Part shown: positions 52,468 to 62,000 of the stretch, in pieces
How positions within the stretch are numbered: position 1 is the first letter of the stretch
How the letters are laid out: every line of letters starts with the position of its first letter
Source: Acholeplasmataceae bacterium
GTDB lineage: Bacteria; Bacillota_I; Bacilli_A; Acholeplasmatales; Acholeplasmataceae
Assembly: GCA_007692425.1 (NCBI GenBank)
Contig: RECG01000011.1
Coordinates: forward strand, 21,671 to 85,670
Reading direction: 5' to 3'
Length of the DNA: 64,000 nt
Notes under the pieces: model-generated
What the model was told of the DNA's origin: nothing
The model's database searches: none
What the model saw: only the letters and a program-made list of their open reading frames with translations
Program-made: the position numbers and the translations under genes

Positions 52468-54870
52468 CTAGAAGCGTCTCTTGAAGACAACGATGCCAAT
52501 CAATGTCATCAAGCCCAGAATGGGCAGAATTGCAGAAGAGTATCTAGGTGTTGAAACGGTGAAGATACCAAGGCATCCACGCTCATCATCCACTGGTGTC
52601 AGTTCTTCGCGGAGCGCTTCAATCTCATCCATCAAATCAGCTACGGCATCTTCGACAGCCGCATCAATCATGTCTTGAATTTCTTGATCTGTCGGAATAT
52701 GAGGCGCTTGGACAACCGTCACGGTAAAGGTGGCGGAAGTGTTATTACCCGCTAGATCTTCGGCCATGACGACAACCGTGTAAGCCCCTGGAGTGGTCAA
52801 TGACAGACCGCCGTTGTTGGCGACATAAACCGCGACATTTTCGCCATCATTCAAGTCGAATGCGACCACATTGCTCAAGATCGCCTGGTTGACATTGGTG
52901 AACTGGCCGGTATGGATGGTGAAGTTGTTGTTGACGACCAGCAGGAGCGGTGGTGTGACATCATCGACGACCAACATGTATGAGGTTTCGGTCACGATGT
53001 CATAATCAAAGTCAAGTGTACCGAGCTGGACAGAAATCGGATCGCCAAAGGCCAGGTTGGCCACTCTTAGACGGGTGGCTTGTGCCGCACCGTGGGCAGC
53101 GACTACAAATTCACCTTCTTCAAGTTCCAAGGCTGCCATCCATGCGGTGAAATGGTCAAGATCGCCTGTGATGGTGCCATCTTCAGTCGTGTAAAACCAA
53201 TCGAAACGTGAATAGCTTTCCTTCATCGTACCATCGGCTGCGACAACAACGATGACATTACCCCATCCGGTGGCGACAGTCTTGAAAATGGACACATCGT
53301 CCCAAACCTTGAATACGCCGAGACTATCACTAACGGCAACCGGCTTGTTGTAATGCAGCTCCATATTAAATGGAACTTCCTCCTCGTGGACGGTGACAAT
53401 CGCTTCATCACCGGCAATAAAGACATTGTGAGTAAATGACAGTCCGATTTCATATGTGCCGGCCTGGACATTATAAGGGTTGAAACCGGCTGGTGTCGTC
53501 ACGATGATCGAATGAGTCAGATCATTGCCGTAACCATCATCAGCGGTAATGTCTTCAAGCAGATCGACATAGGTGTTTTCAAGCACATAACGTGTTTGCA
53601 CGCCGCTGAATGTGGGTGGCATGACACCCACAACAATGTCAGCGAAACGCTCGGTGACATCACCCTTTGGTGTCGTCACGGCAAAGGTTGCCACATAACC
53701 GGCACCGAACACACCAGTATCAATTGATGTGACCGGACCGCTTGCTACATAAGCTGTGCCGTCATGGTTGAACTCGATGGTTTCAAGATCGACATCGTCT
53801 TGCGAAATGGTCACAGTGTAATCAAGATACTCGGACTGGTTTTGGATCTTGCCATCTTCATCAAACATATTGATCCATGCAGCGGTGACAGTTGCCGGAA
53901 GATCAAAATCAGCCTGGTAGTCGATGACAATCTGGATACCCGGGGTGACAAGATCATCGTCTAAAGCGACAAGGCCGTCGAATACTGCTGGTTGATGGGT
54001 ATATTCAATCACCATGGGATCGACTTCTTCATCAATCATCGCAAACGGCAATGTCTTGAGATATGCTGTGGTCAGCGGGTTCTGGGTGCCACGGTCAAAG
54101 GTGCTGAAGCTGAAGGTGGACCAACCAGCTGGAATGGTCACGAAATTCGGATTGCCAGGAATGATGGTTGACCATTTTTCAACATCGGGTTCTTCAGCGA
54201 CAACAACATCCGCATTAGACCATTGAATCCATGTCAAGGGCTCAAGCACGTAACCACGTGTGTGTGTGTCATCAAGCGCCATACGGATCGGGCTATTGCG
54301 GGTCGTGACAGGTTTTTCACCCTCTTCAGCGGCGATATAAGCATCGATTTCAGTCTGAGTGGCCAAACGCCAGTCCGGATCTGTCTCATCACCTTCGTTG
54401 AAGATGTAGTAGTTATGGACCTGGTCCTCAAACATCTGAAGGACGCCATCCTCATCAAAATAGACATAAATACGATGCACGACCGATGTGATATCAGCGC
54501 GTCCGCTTTGTGTGGAAAGGACAACGGTTTCATCGGTGTCATTGATGGTCAATGCGCCAAACGCATTATAGGTCAATGCGGCACCAATCTCCAAAGGCGA
54601 GATAAAGCCATCCGCATCCGCATCTACAAAATCCTTGACATAACGCACACCGCCACGGACAACATGGTAACGATGACCATGATACATCCATGTCCAATGC
54701 GCACTACCGACCTGGAGTTCTGTACAGGCAGGGGTGGCTTCCAAACAAGCAAGCTGATTGTACGGATACAATTCAATAATGTCTTCCTCTTCTTCCTGGG
54801 CGAAACTCTGGAACGAGAACATCATCGCCAAAAAGAAGCCAAACAGCAACATGGTGATAAACTTTTTCAC
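52468..54870 (-). CDS. CcpA-controlled surface protein with GC...KRRF C-terminal anchor
   Basis: An exported protein of about 800 residues. GTG 54870 is preferred because AGGAGG (54878-54883) stands seven bases before it; ATG 54876 would be too close. Residues 1-24 are a signal peptide ending SFQSFA. The body is beta-rich with several Ig-like or bacterial cadherin-like units (for example the C-terminal TPGAYTVVVMAEDLAGNNTSATFTVTV), then an acidic helix (about 725-755). The tail RGCLGIFTVSTPRYSSA, a membrane helix and KRRF closely resembles the tail of the GHL10 protein at 59070, so both are probably anchored the same way. Ligand and function are unknown. It has its own cre-regulated promoter. 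Confidence 0.78.
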   Translation of the reverse strand: MKKFITMLLFGFFLAMMFSFQSFAQEEEEDIIELYPYNQLACLEATPACTELQVGSAHWTWMYHGHRYHVVRGGVRYVKDFVDADADGFISPLEIGAALTYNAFGALTINDTDETVVLSTQSGRADITSVVHRIYVYFDEDGVLQMFEDQVHNYYIFNEGDETDPDWRLATQTEIDAYIAAEEGEKPVTTRNSPIRMALDDTHTRGYVLEPLTWIQWSNADVVVAEEPDVEKWSTIIPGNPNFVTIPAGWSTFSFSTFDRGTQNPLTTAYLKTLPFAMIDEEVDPMVIEYTHQPAVFDGLVALDDDLVTPGIQIVIDYQADFDLPATVTAAWINMFDEDGKIQNQSEYLDYTVTISQDDVDLETIEFNHDGTAYVASGPVTSIDTGVFGAGYVATFAVTTPKGDVTERFADIVVGVMPPTFSGVQTRYVLENTYVDLLEDITADDGYGNDLTHSIIVTTPAGFNPYNVQAGTYEIGLSFTHNVFIAGDEAIVTVHEEEVPFNMELHYNKPVAVSDSLGVFKVWDDVSIFKTVATGWGNVIVVVAADGTMKESYSRFDWFYTTEDGTITGDLDHFTAWMAALELEEGEFVVAAHGAAQATRLRVANLAFGDPISVQLGTLDFDYDIVTETSYMLVVDDVTPPLLLVVNNNFTIHTGQFTNVNQAILSNVVAFDLNDGENVAVYVANNGGLSLTTPGAYTVVVMAEDLAGNNTSATFTVTVVQAPHIPTDQEIQDMIDAAVEDAVADLMDEIEALREELTPVDDERGCLGIFTVSTPRYSSAILPILGLMTLIGIVVFKRRF

Positions 54871-54907
54871 TTGCATTCCTCCTTATTTTTTCGCAGTGCT
54901 TTAATCT

Positions 54908-54937
54908 ATTTTACATCCAATGTGAAAGCGCTGTCAA
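54908..54937 (-). promoter_or_regulatory. Strong promoter of the surface-protein gene
   Basis: On the minus strand, a perfect TTGACA (54932-54937) and TAAAAT (54908-54913) are 18 bases apart, about 40 bases upstream of the start. Confidence 0.8.
54923..54936. promoter_or_regulatory. Perfect cre box (CcpA operator)
   Basis: TGAAAGCGCTGTCA matches the cre consensus TGWAANCGNTNWCA at all 14 positions and overlaps the -35 box of the surface-protein promoter. Carbon catabolite repression of this gene is strongly suggested. Confidence 0.85.
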
Positions 54938-55005
54938 TTATTCATTGCAAAATCAAGGCATCGGATGGGTCTTTTTCCATATTTTGGACAAAATTTTCAA
55001 GACGT

Positions 55006-58000
55006 CTAACGGAGTGTTCCGGGCAGGTAGGTGTAGAACACACGTTCATGTGTGACGCCTTCGATTGTGACAGTGACTGTATAACTGACTGTCAAGGCCC
55101 GATCCGGCATCTTGATGACACGTCCGGTATCATCGAGATAATCAGGATCATGCGAGACAAAAGTGATGTCGGCATCATGATGGTGCATGCGGACGATGTA
55201 TTCGATATCCGCGAATTCTTCAAAGACAGGCATCAAACCTGAGTTGATTAATGTTTGCGGACAGGTCTTACCTGAAAAATCTTGATGATATTTCATGTGG
55301 TCCCGCGGCAGGTTGTAGCGGACCAGCAAATCGGCGACCAACTTGGCCGACCGTTGCCAGGTGCGATACATCTCACCATCTTGGTTGATGGCCATCTCCA
55401 GACCGATGCCGTTGCGGTTGCCACCTCCAAGATAAGTACTGTGCTGTCCGACAAGTGTCGAGCCGTCACCCGCATGAAAACCTCTTTCCGTTTCTGGCAG
55501 ATGTTGGTAGATATAAGTGTCGTCGATGGTGAAATGCCAAGATACATGTGGAGGAGTATTACTAAAAGCCTTATTGTACAAATAGTTCGCATGGGCCAAC
55601 GCGCCTGAACCAGGTGCGCCATTGCCCGTGTCATGGACCACCACCCAATAGACATGATGCTCGTTGAACGGTGTGATGCCAGGTGGATGGGGCGTCATGG
55701 GTTCACCTGGGCGCACATATGAGCTTATGGGCACAATTTTCGAACTATTGATTGGAATGTCACCAAAATAGAATCGGGATACACTTTCATATGCATGGAC
55801 GGCATACGTGCCTCCCATGCCGAAAACCAACCACTCATGTGGCGTCGCATACATGATCTGATACATGGTCAACAAATCAAGCAAATTAGTCTCATCAAGC
55901 TCATCAAAGACCTCGAAAGTATAAGTGGTCTTGACATCAGGATCGTGGAAAAGCGCCACGGTCAAGGTCACGACACCAGGCATGTGTGCGGTGACGACAC
56001 CGTAAGGATCGACAGAAGCGATCAACGGATCGTCCGATGAGAAGACAACGGGATCATCGGCGATATCAATTGGGAAGACAACGGCTTCCAAGGTGAAACT
56101 GTCACCGACGGTGATGTCGTTGTTGACGGAAGTGGTCGACAAATCAACACCGGGATCGGTGATGATGACGATGGTGATGGTGGTATTGATGCCAAAATTG
56201 ACCGTCGAACGGACGGTAATGGTCGCCTGACCGCTCTTGACGGGTGTCAGCGTCCCGTTCAACGTATTCACCAACAAGACAGAGGGATCAGAAGTGATGA
56301 AACGGATCCGGTCCGTCTCCAGATCCATCGGCAATATATCATACTGCAACTGATAACTGTCCCCAAGTTCCATTTCGATGATCGGGTTGGTGATGATGAT
56401 TTTGACAGGCAGGGCCGGATCATAGGCGGCTTCGCTGATGATGGCTGCCGCTGTGGCATAATGGCCGCGCAGATATAACGGTTCAATGTTGTCGAACCAG
56501 GCATCATCCAATGTGTCCGCACCCCAATAGTTCAAGGTGAATTCGACGGTCGAGCCCTCGTTCGAGACTGCCGCCAGATGGGTGAAGCCGCTGACTGCAT
56601 TAAACCTGGCATAAGCGTTGCCAAGCGCTGTTGATGGCTGTTCAATGGTCAAACCGGTATGAATGTTGGTGAGGGAGTTGCGTACCACCTGGATGGCGGC
56701 ATCCGCACCGGCATCATCAGCCAGACTGGCGACAATCCCGCGTACGGCATGGGTGATGGTGTTATGTGAGATGACAGTCAATCCTTCTTGGACATCTTCC
56801 ACCAGGATGGCATCGCCCGCCAGGGTGTCAAACACGTTGTTGGCGATACGGATACCGTTGACCTCCGCCAGATGCAGGAAAGCAGCGGTGGTGGTGATGT
56901 CACCGACATGATTGTGTTCAAAGACAAAACCTTCGATCTGATGACCGGTCACCTTCGCATTCCCGATAAACGACAAATGCATCAAAGTCACGTCATCGGC
57001 ATTGATCACGATGTCACCGTTCAAGACGACATCCTCTTCGCCAATCAGTGTCAAACCGGATGACGAGATGGTCAGGTCTTGCACATAAGTGCCGGCCTTG
57101 ATGATCATCGTCGCGCCGGGGTGTGCGACATCAAGAGCATCTTGGACAGTCGTGAAAAGACGCTCGCCATAAACCAAGGTCAAGCCTTCGTAAACGTACG
57201 CATCGCCGTCATCTGCCAAGGCATCGACCATCAACAGATTGACGACTTCGATCACGAGTGTCGCCGTGACGGTCTCATCATCTGTCGATGTGGCCAGCAG
57301 AGTCACCGTGCCTTCCGCATGTGCGGTCAGCACGCCCAACTCATCGACGGTGGCGATGTCTGCATCATCGGTCGTCCAGGTCACCCTGGCGACCGCCGCC
57401 GGTGGCAACGGCAACACCTCATAGGCACGTTCGGTGCCGACATTGATCATGACCGGACCTTCAATCGTCATGCTTTCAGCCAGACCGAGCACATGGACCG
57501 TCAAAGTCACCGACTGTTCAGGATCGCTGACCGAGTAAACGGTCACGACGGCCTGGCCGGCGCCTTGGGCCAGCAACATGCCATCCGCGTCAACCGACAC
57601 GACGCTGACATCATCACTTGCGAAGGTGACGTCGTCATTGCTTTCATAAGGGACCAAAGCCTCGTCACCGGCAATCATTTCGATTTCGCTCTCTATCATG
57701 GTGAGCGACACGAGTTTTCTGACCGTCACGTTGATGGTGATGCTGATGTCGGGATTCCTCACAGACCTCAGCGTGACGGTGACCACACCCGGACGCAAGG
57801 CCACAAGATGTCCCTCTTCATCAACCGTTAAAATGGTCTCGTTACTGGAATGAAACGTGATGCCTCGTCTGTCATTGGTCTCAAAACCAATGTCATGGGT
57901 ATCACCTTCCATCAAGATAATCGACTCGGTTTCCGAATCGATTGTGATGTTGCCCCGGCAGGCGACCAGAAACACCAACACAAAAACCAACAAGGTCATT

Positions 58001-58023
58001 TTCAATAAACCAGTCATACGCAT
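55006..58023 (-). CDS. Lipoprotein amidase with Big_2 and beta-helix domains
   Basis: A 1005-residue lipoprotein (lipobox FLVAC, Cys22). Residues about 28-265 hold three Big_2-type Ig domains, about 285-525 a right-handed beta-helix (SGLTLIGEEDVVLNGDIVINADDVTLMHL), and about 545-710 two further Big_2 domains. Residues about 789-930 are an Amidase_2 (T7 lysozyme-like N-acetylmuramoyl-L-alanine amidase) domain. Zinc ligands are His797 (VVVHDTGN), His913 and Cys921 (HQDFSGKTCP), with SWHFTIDD and FHAGDG as expected. It should strip stem peptides from peptidoglycan outside the cell. The start has AGGAGG at ideal spacing, embedded in the end of the AmiE-like gene. The repeats may bind the glycan. 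Confidence 0.88.
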   Translation of the reverse strand: MRMTGLLKMTLLVFVLVFLVACRGNITIDSETESIILMEGDTHDIGFETNDRRGITFHSSNETILTVDEEGHLVALRPGVVTVTLRSVRNPDISITINVTVRKLVSLTMIESEIEMIAGDEALVPYESNDDVTFASDDVSVVSVDADGMLLAQGAGQAVVTVYSVSDPEQSVTLTVHVLGLAESMTIEGPVMINVGTERAYEVLPLPPAAVARVTWTTDDADIATVDELGVLTAHAEGTVTLLATSTDDETVTATLVIEVVNLLMVDALADDGDAYVYEGLTLVYGERLFTTVQDALDVAHPGATMIIKAGTYVQDLTISSSGLTLIGEEDVVLNGDIVINADDVTLMHLSFIGNAKVTGHQIEGFVFEHNHVGDITTTAAFLHLAEVNGIRIANNVFDTLAGDAILVEDVQEGLTVISHNTITHAVRGIVASLADDAGADAAIQVVRNSLTNIHTGLTIEQPSTALGNAYARFNAVSGFTHLAAVSNEGSTVEFTLNYWGADTLDDAWFDNIEPLYLRGHYATAAAIISEAAYDPALPVKIIITNPIIEMELGDSYQLQYDILPMDLETDRIRFITSDPSVLLVNTLNGTLTPVKSGQATITVRSTVNFGINTTITIVIITDPGVDLSTTSVNNDITVGDSFTLEAVVFPIDIADDPVVFSSDDPLIASVDPYGVVTAHMPGVVTLTVALFHDPDVKTTYTFEVFDELDETNLLDLLTMYQIMYATPHEWLVFGMGGTYAVHAYESVSRFYFGDIPINSSKIVPISSYVRPGEPMTPHPPGITPFNEHHVYWVVVHDTGNGAPGSGALAHANYLYNKAFSNTPPHVSWHFTIDDTYIYQHLPETERGFHAGDGSTLVGQHSTYLGGGNRNGIGLEMAINQDGEMYRTWQRSAKLVADLLVRYNLPRDHMKYHQDFSGKTCPQTLINSGLMPVFEEFADIEYIVRMHHHDADITFVSHDPDYLDDTGRVIKMPDRALTVSYTVTVTIEGVTHERVFYTYLPGTLR

Positions 58024-58026
58024 GTT

Positions 58027-59067
58027 TCAAACCTCCTGTGTGATGATCATGCCGGCGATCTTGCGCCGGTAAGGGATGATGCCGTTGTCTTCCCGTTTGG
58101 GATGCACGGCATTACTGAGCAGGACAAATCCTGTTTGATGAAAACGGTCCACCCACATATTGCAGCCCGTAAAGCCGGTATGCAGGATGGTTTGCCTGAA
58201 ATCGACATGGTCGCCGGCCGAACCGCCCGGTACCGGTTTGTCCCAGCCATAGGCCCGGATCGTCGTGCCGTTGTCCTTGCGGATGTCCATCCTTGGTTCA
58301 AACAAGGCATCCGTCCAGGTCTGGTCCAAGACAAAGTTGTCTTCAAGCATGGCCTTGATGAACAATCCGAGGTCATGAGCGGTCGAAAACAAACCGGCAT
58401 GTCCGGCGACACCGCCCATCGCGAAGGCTTTTTCATCATGGACACGCCCTTGCAAGAGGCCTGAGAAGACCTCATCGTCACGCCACTCGGTGGGTGCGCA
58501 CCTGGCCGGATCAGGATGGAAAGACGTGTCGTTCATCCCCAAGGGTTTGAAGATGAACTGTCCGGCCGCTTCATCGAGACCCATGCCTGTAATCTTCTCA
58601 ACAACCAGACCGAGCAGGATGAAGCCGATGTCGGAATAGATGATGTCATGACCGGGAACATGCAAAGTCCCGACCGAAAACACATGATCGAGCACTTGCT
58701 GTCTGGAAGCAAGTCTTGATGCCCTTGGAATATCAGCAGGCAGGCCTGACGAATGGGTCAAAAGATGGGCAATCGTGATATCCGGATGCTGGAAACGTGA
58801 CAAATGTGACATGAGCGCATCATCCAAAGACAACTGTTTCTCCAGCGCCAATCTCATGATCAACGTCGTGGTGACCACGACTTTGGTCAATGATGCGACA
58901 TCATAAATCTCAAGGCCATCGACAGGGTGTGGTTCAGGGATGATTTGCCGGTTGCCGACATGATGAGTCTTGATTGGTTGGCCACGTTTGATCAAGGCCC
59001 ATTGTGCGCCTGGAAAATGTCCTTTGGACACCCCTTCCAGCAACACGTTCCTGATGATATCAGACAT
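58027..59067 (-). CDS. AmiE-like serine hydrolase (beta-lactamase fold)
   Basis: A protein of about 346 residues of PF00144. SxxK is SLTK in YDVASLTKVVVTTTLI (near residue 60), the tyrosine motif is YSD in IIYSDIGFILLG, and VHDEKAFAMGGVAGHAGLFST is the sequence shared with Bacillus YbbE/AmiE and with hydrolase domains fused to NagZ-type enzymes. Bacillus AmiE removes peptides from MurNAc, a step needed before NamZ can act, so that role is proposed here. The frame opens at 59217, but ATG 59067, three bases after the GHL10 stop, is where homology begins. No signal peptide is visible, so it probably works on imported muropeptides. A D,D-peptidase or esterase is the alternative. Confidence 0.75.
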   Translation of the reverse strand: MSDIIRNVLLEGVSKGHFPGAQWALIKRGQPIKTHHVGNRQIIPEPHPVDGLEIYDVASLTKVVVTTTLIMRLALEKQLSLDDALMSHLSRFQHPDITIAHLLTHSSGLPADIPRASRLASRQQVLDHVFSVGTLHVPGHDIIYSDIGFILLGLVVEKITGMGLDEAAGQFIFKPLGMNDTSFHPDPARCAPTEWRDDEVFSGLLQGRVHDEKAFAMGGVAGHAGLFSTAHDLGLFIKAMLEDNFVLDQTWTDALFEPRMDIRKDNGTTIRAYGWDKPVPGGSAGDHVDFRQTILHTGFTGCNMWVDRFHQTGFVLLSNAVHPKREDNGIIPYRRKIAGMIITQEV

Positions 59068-59069
59068 GA

Positions 59070-62000
59070 TCAGTATCGTCTCTTGACGATGATGATGCCA
59101 AACAACATCATCAGACCCGCCAAGGGTAAGACCATTTGAGCAATCGATGGTGTGATCACCATGGTCCATAATCCGAAACAACCACGTTTTTGCGGCTCCG
59201 GTTCGATTGGCACACACACACCATCTTCGAGCACATAACCGTCTTCGCAGAGGATGGGTGGTTCAACGACCGGCACACAGACACCATCTTCAAGTTCATA
59301 ACCATCCGGGCAAGTGATCGGTTCATCGTCAGGTGGTGTGACATCGGTCGGCCAGGGGAACCCGGCCGGCTGTGTCCAATAATGCCCGGTCAACCGTTCA
59401 AGCGCAAGGGTGACCATGGCATGCGGTGAATTGAGCGTCCGGTAAGAGAAGAAGGCGCTGCCCACGATGATGTCGAAATAAGTCATGTAGCGCAACTGTT
59501 CCAAGAGTTCGCTTTCATCCCGCCATGAATCATCGGCGTAACGATAAAAGCCTTGGCCGATGATCAGATGGACACCGTGTTCTTCACACAGCTCCGCCCA
59601 CCAATCAACCAGGTCGGCAAAAGGTGCCAGATGGTGACTGAACTCCCAATAGAGTTGTGGGATGACATAATGCAGCCAGCCTTCTTCAATCCACTTTTTG
59701 GTGTCGGCAAACTGGTGATGATAACTTTGCAGGGTCACCGTCGATGTGTTGGAACCGTCAGGTCCGCCTGATTTCCAGATGCCGAACGGGCTGATGCCGA
59801 ACTTCACATTGCGCGCATAAGTCTGATTATAGTTTTCAACTGCTTCATAAACGCCTTGAACGAGGATGTCGACATTATTTCTACGCCAATCGGCCAGACT
59901 TTGGCCTGGCAGTTTGGTCTGGTTGTAGTTTGCTTCGTCCTGGCTGTCGCTCATGCCGCCGTAACTGTAGAAATAGTCATCAAAATGAATCCCGTCAATG
60001 TCATAATTGACCATCAGTTCTTGAATCAGGTTGATCAGATGAAACCGCACTTGTTGTTCACCAGGATTCAAAATCAACCTGCCGTTGTTGTCAGCCAACA
60101 CGAACTGGGGGTTCTGCTTGGCAAAATTGTCATCATGCAACAAGGCCAGTTGCTGGTCTTTCGGTTGTGTGCCGCTCGACACCCGGTAGGGATTCAACCA
60201 GGCATGGAGCTCGAGTCCGCGCTTGTGCGCCTCCTCGATGATGAAACCAAGCACGTCCCAACCTGGATCCTGGCCTTCGATGCCGGTCAGATACCGGCTC
60301 CAAGGCGCGTAATCCGAATCATAAAAGGCATCATTCATCGGCCTGACCTGAAAGAACACGGTGTTGAAATGCAAGGCTTGGATCCGGTCCAGCATGGCGA
60401 TGATTTGATTTTTGTATTGGGTTTCATTGCTATGAAGAGCGATGTCGATATTGAACACCGTCGCCACCCAGATTGCCCGGACTTCCTCATCCTTTTCGAT
60501 GTAGGGAGCCGGCAATATGATCGGATTGCTGGTGTTGTAATAATTGATGACATTGCCATCACGTACGACGAAAGGATTGTCTTCCGAGAGCGGAATCTTC
60601 ACCCTGATCAAGACATCCAACAGATCGCTTTCGTTACCCGCCTGGTCCTTGGCATGATATTCAAGCGTGTAATTGGCACTCAGTTCGAGTGCAATGGGCT
60701 CCACATATCGTTTCCACGAGGACCATGTCCGACCATTGTGCAGACGGAACCAGATTCTATCAGAAGGATCATCAGGCACCAGTTCGACCGTGGTCTCGGT
60801 CGTGTAATAACGACCATCAAAATCACCCATGATGATCACTTCCGGATCAGCTGGTGGACTTTGATCGATATGGATGGTTTCGCTTCTGATGTTCAGACAA
60901 CCGTCATCCTGGGCATACTCAATGACATACGTGCCTTCGGTATCGAGCACGAAAGGGCCGTCATAAGGCAACCAGTTGCCACCGTTGATCTTATAAATGA
61001 CATGATAGCCATGGGTCACGAAACTGATGGTCGCCTCTTGATAATAAGGATGTTCACCGGGTCCTTCGACCACGATGTCCGGTTCGGGGTGACACAATGG
61101 GATGATGGTGATCAAGCGGTTGACCTCGGTCGATTCAATGCCTTCGTCATTGATGGTCTTGGCCCGGATGAAATGGTTGCCGGTGCTTTCAAGCACAACG
61201 GGCCCCGTATAAGGTTGCCACGCACCGATCGAACCATGGTTGATGGCATACCAGATGGTTTCAGATCCGGATTCGATCGTCAAGATCGAACCCGCAACGA
61301 ACTCGGTTCCGGACGCATCCCCCTCGATCAGGATGACCGGCACGTCATGATTGACCTTGTCAATGTCGATGTTAATGCTGGTGACCAGGCTTTCGACGCC
61401 CTCGTCATCTACCGCTTTCATATAAAGAATGGTCCGTCCCTGGGTGGTGATGACGAATGGTTCCACGTAAGGTATCCAGTCACCATCATCCAATTTGATA
61501 TAGATGTCATCGTCAGCCTCCACCGTAACGGTGACATCACTGCGATAAACATTGCCGTCAAGCACACCGTCCAACAAGGCGGTCGGTGAAGGGATGGGAC
61601 TGTCGTCCCAGACATTCAACGGCATCGTGGTCCAATATGTATCGACCACGTGGTTGATATGGACACGGTTCAAATAGGCGGCCGAATACATGATCGACCC
61701 CTTGATTTCCGGATGTTTCTGGTTGTAGCGCAGCTGGGTGGCGATCTCATCGGTCAGCCAGCTGTTGTCATGGGCATGATAAATCGAATGACCGATCAGG
61801 ACATCGACACCCGTTCCCCTGGCGACACCGGCCCACCAGTCGACCACGTCCGCGTAAGGCGCAAGACCATGAGTGAAGGGCCAGTAGACCTGGGGTGCGA
61901 TGTAATGCAGCCAGCCTTCCTCGACCCATTTCTTGGAGTCAGCATATTGTGCGTGATAGCTTTGTAAGGCGGATGTCGACGTATTGGAACCGTCTGTTCC

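Noticed and set aside
54223..55242. 339-codon + strand frame across the surface-protein start
   Set aside because: It runs antisense through two genes and through the cre promoter; its composition is not protein-like.
59856..61589. 577-codon + strand frame opposite the double-GHL10 gene
   Set aside because: The minus-strand gene shows clear GHL10 domains across the region. The + frame is a by-product of codon bias, with no ribosome site and no recognisable protein.
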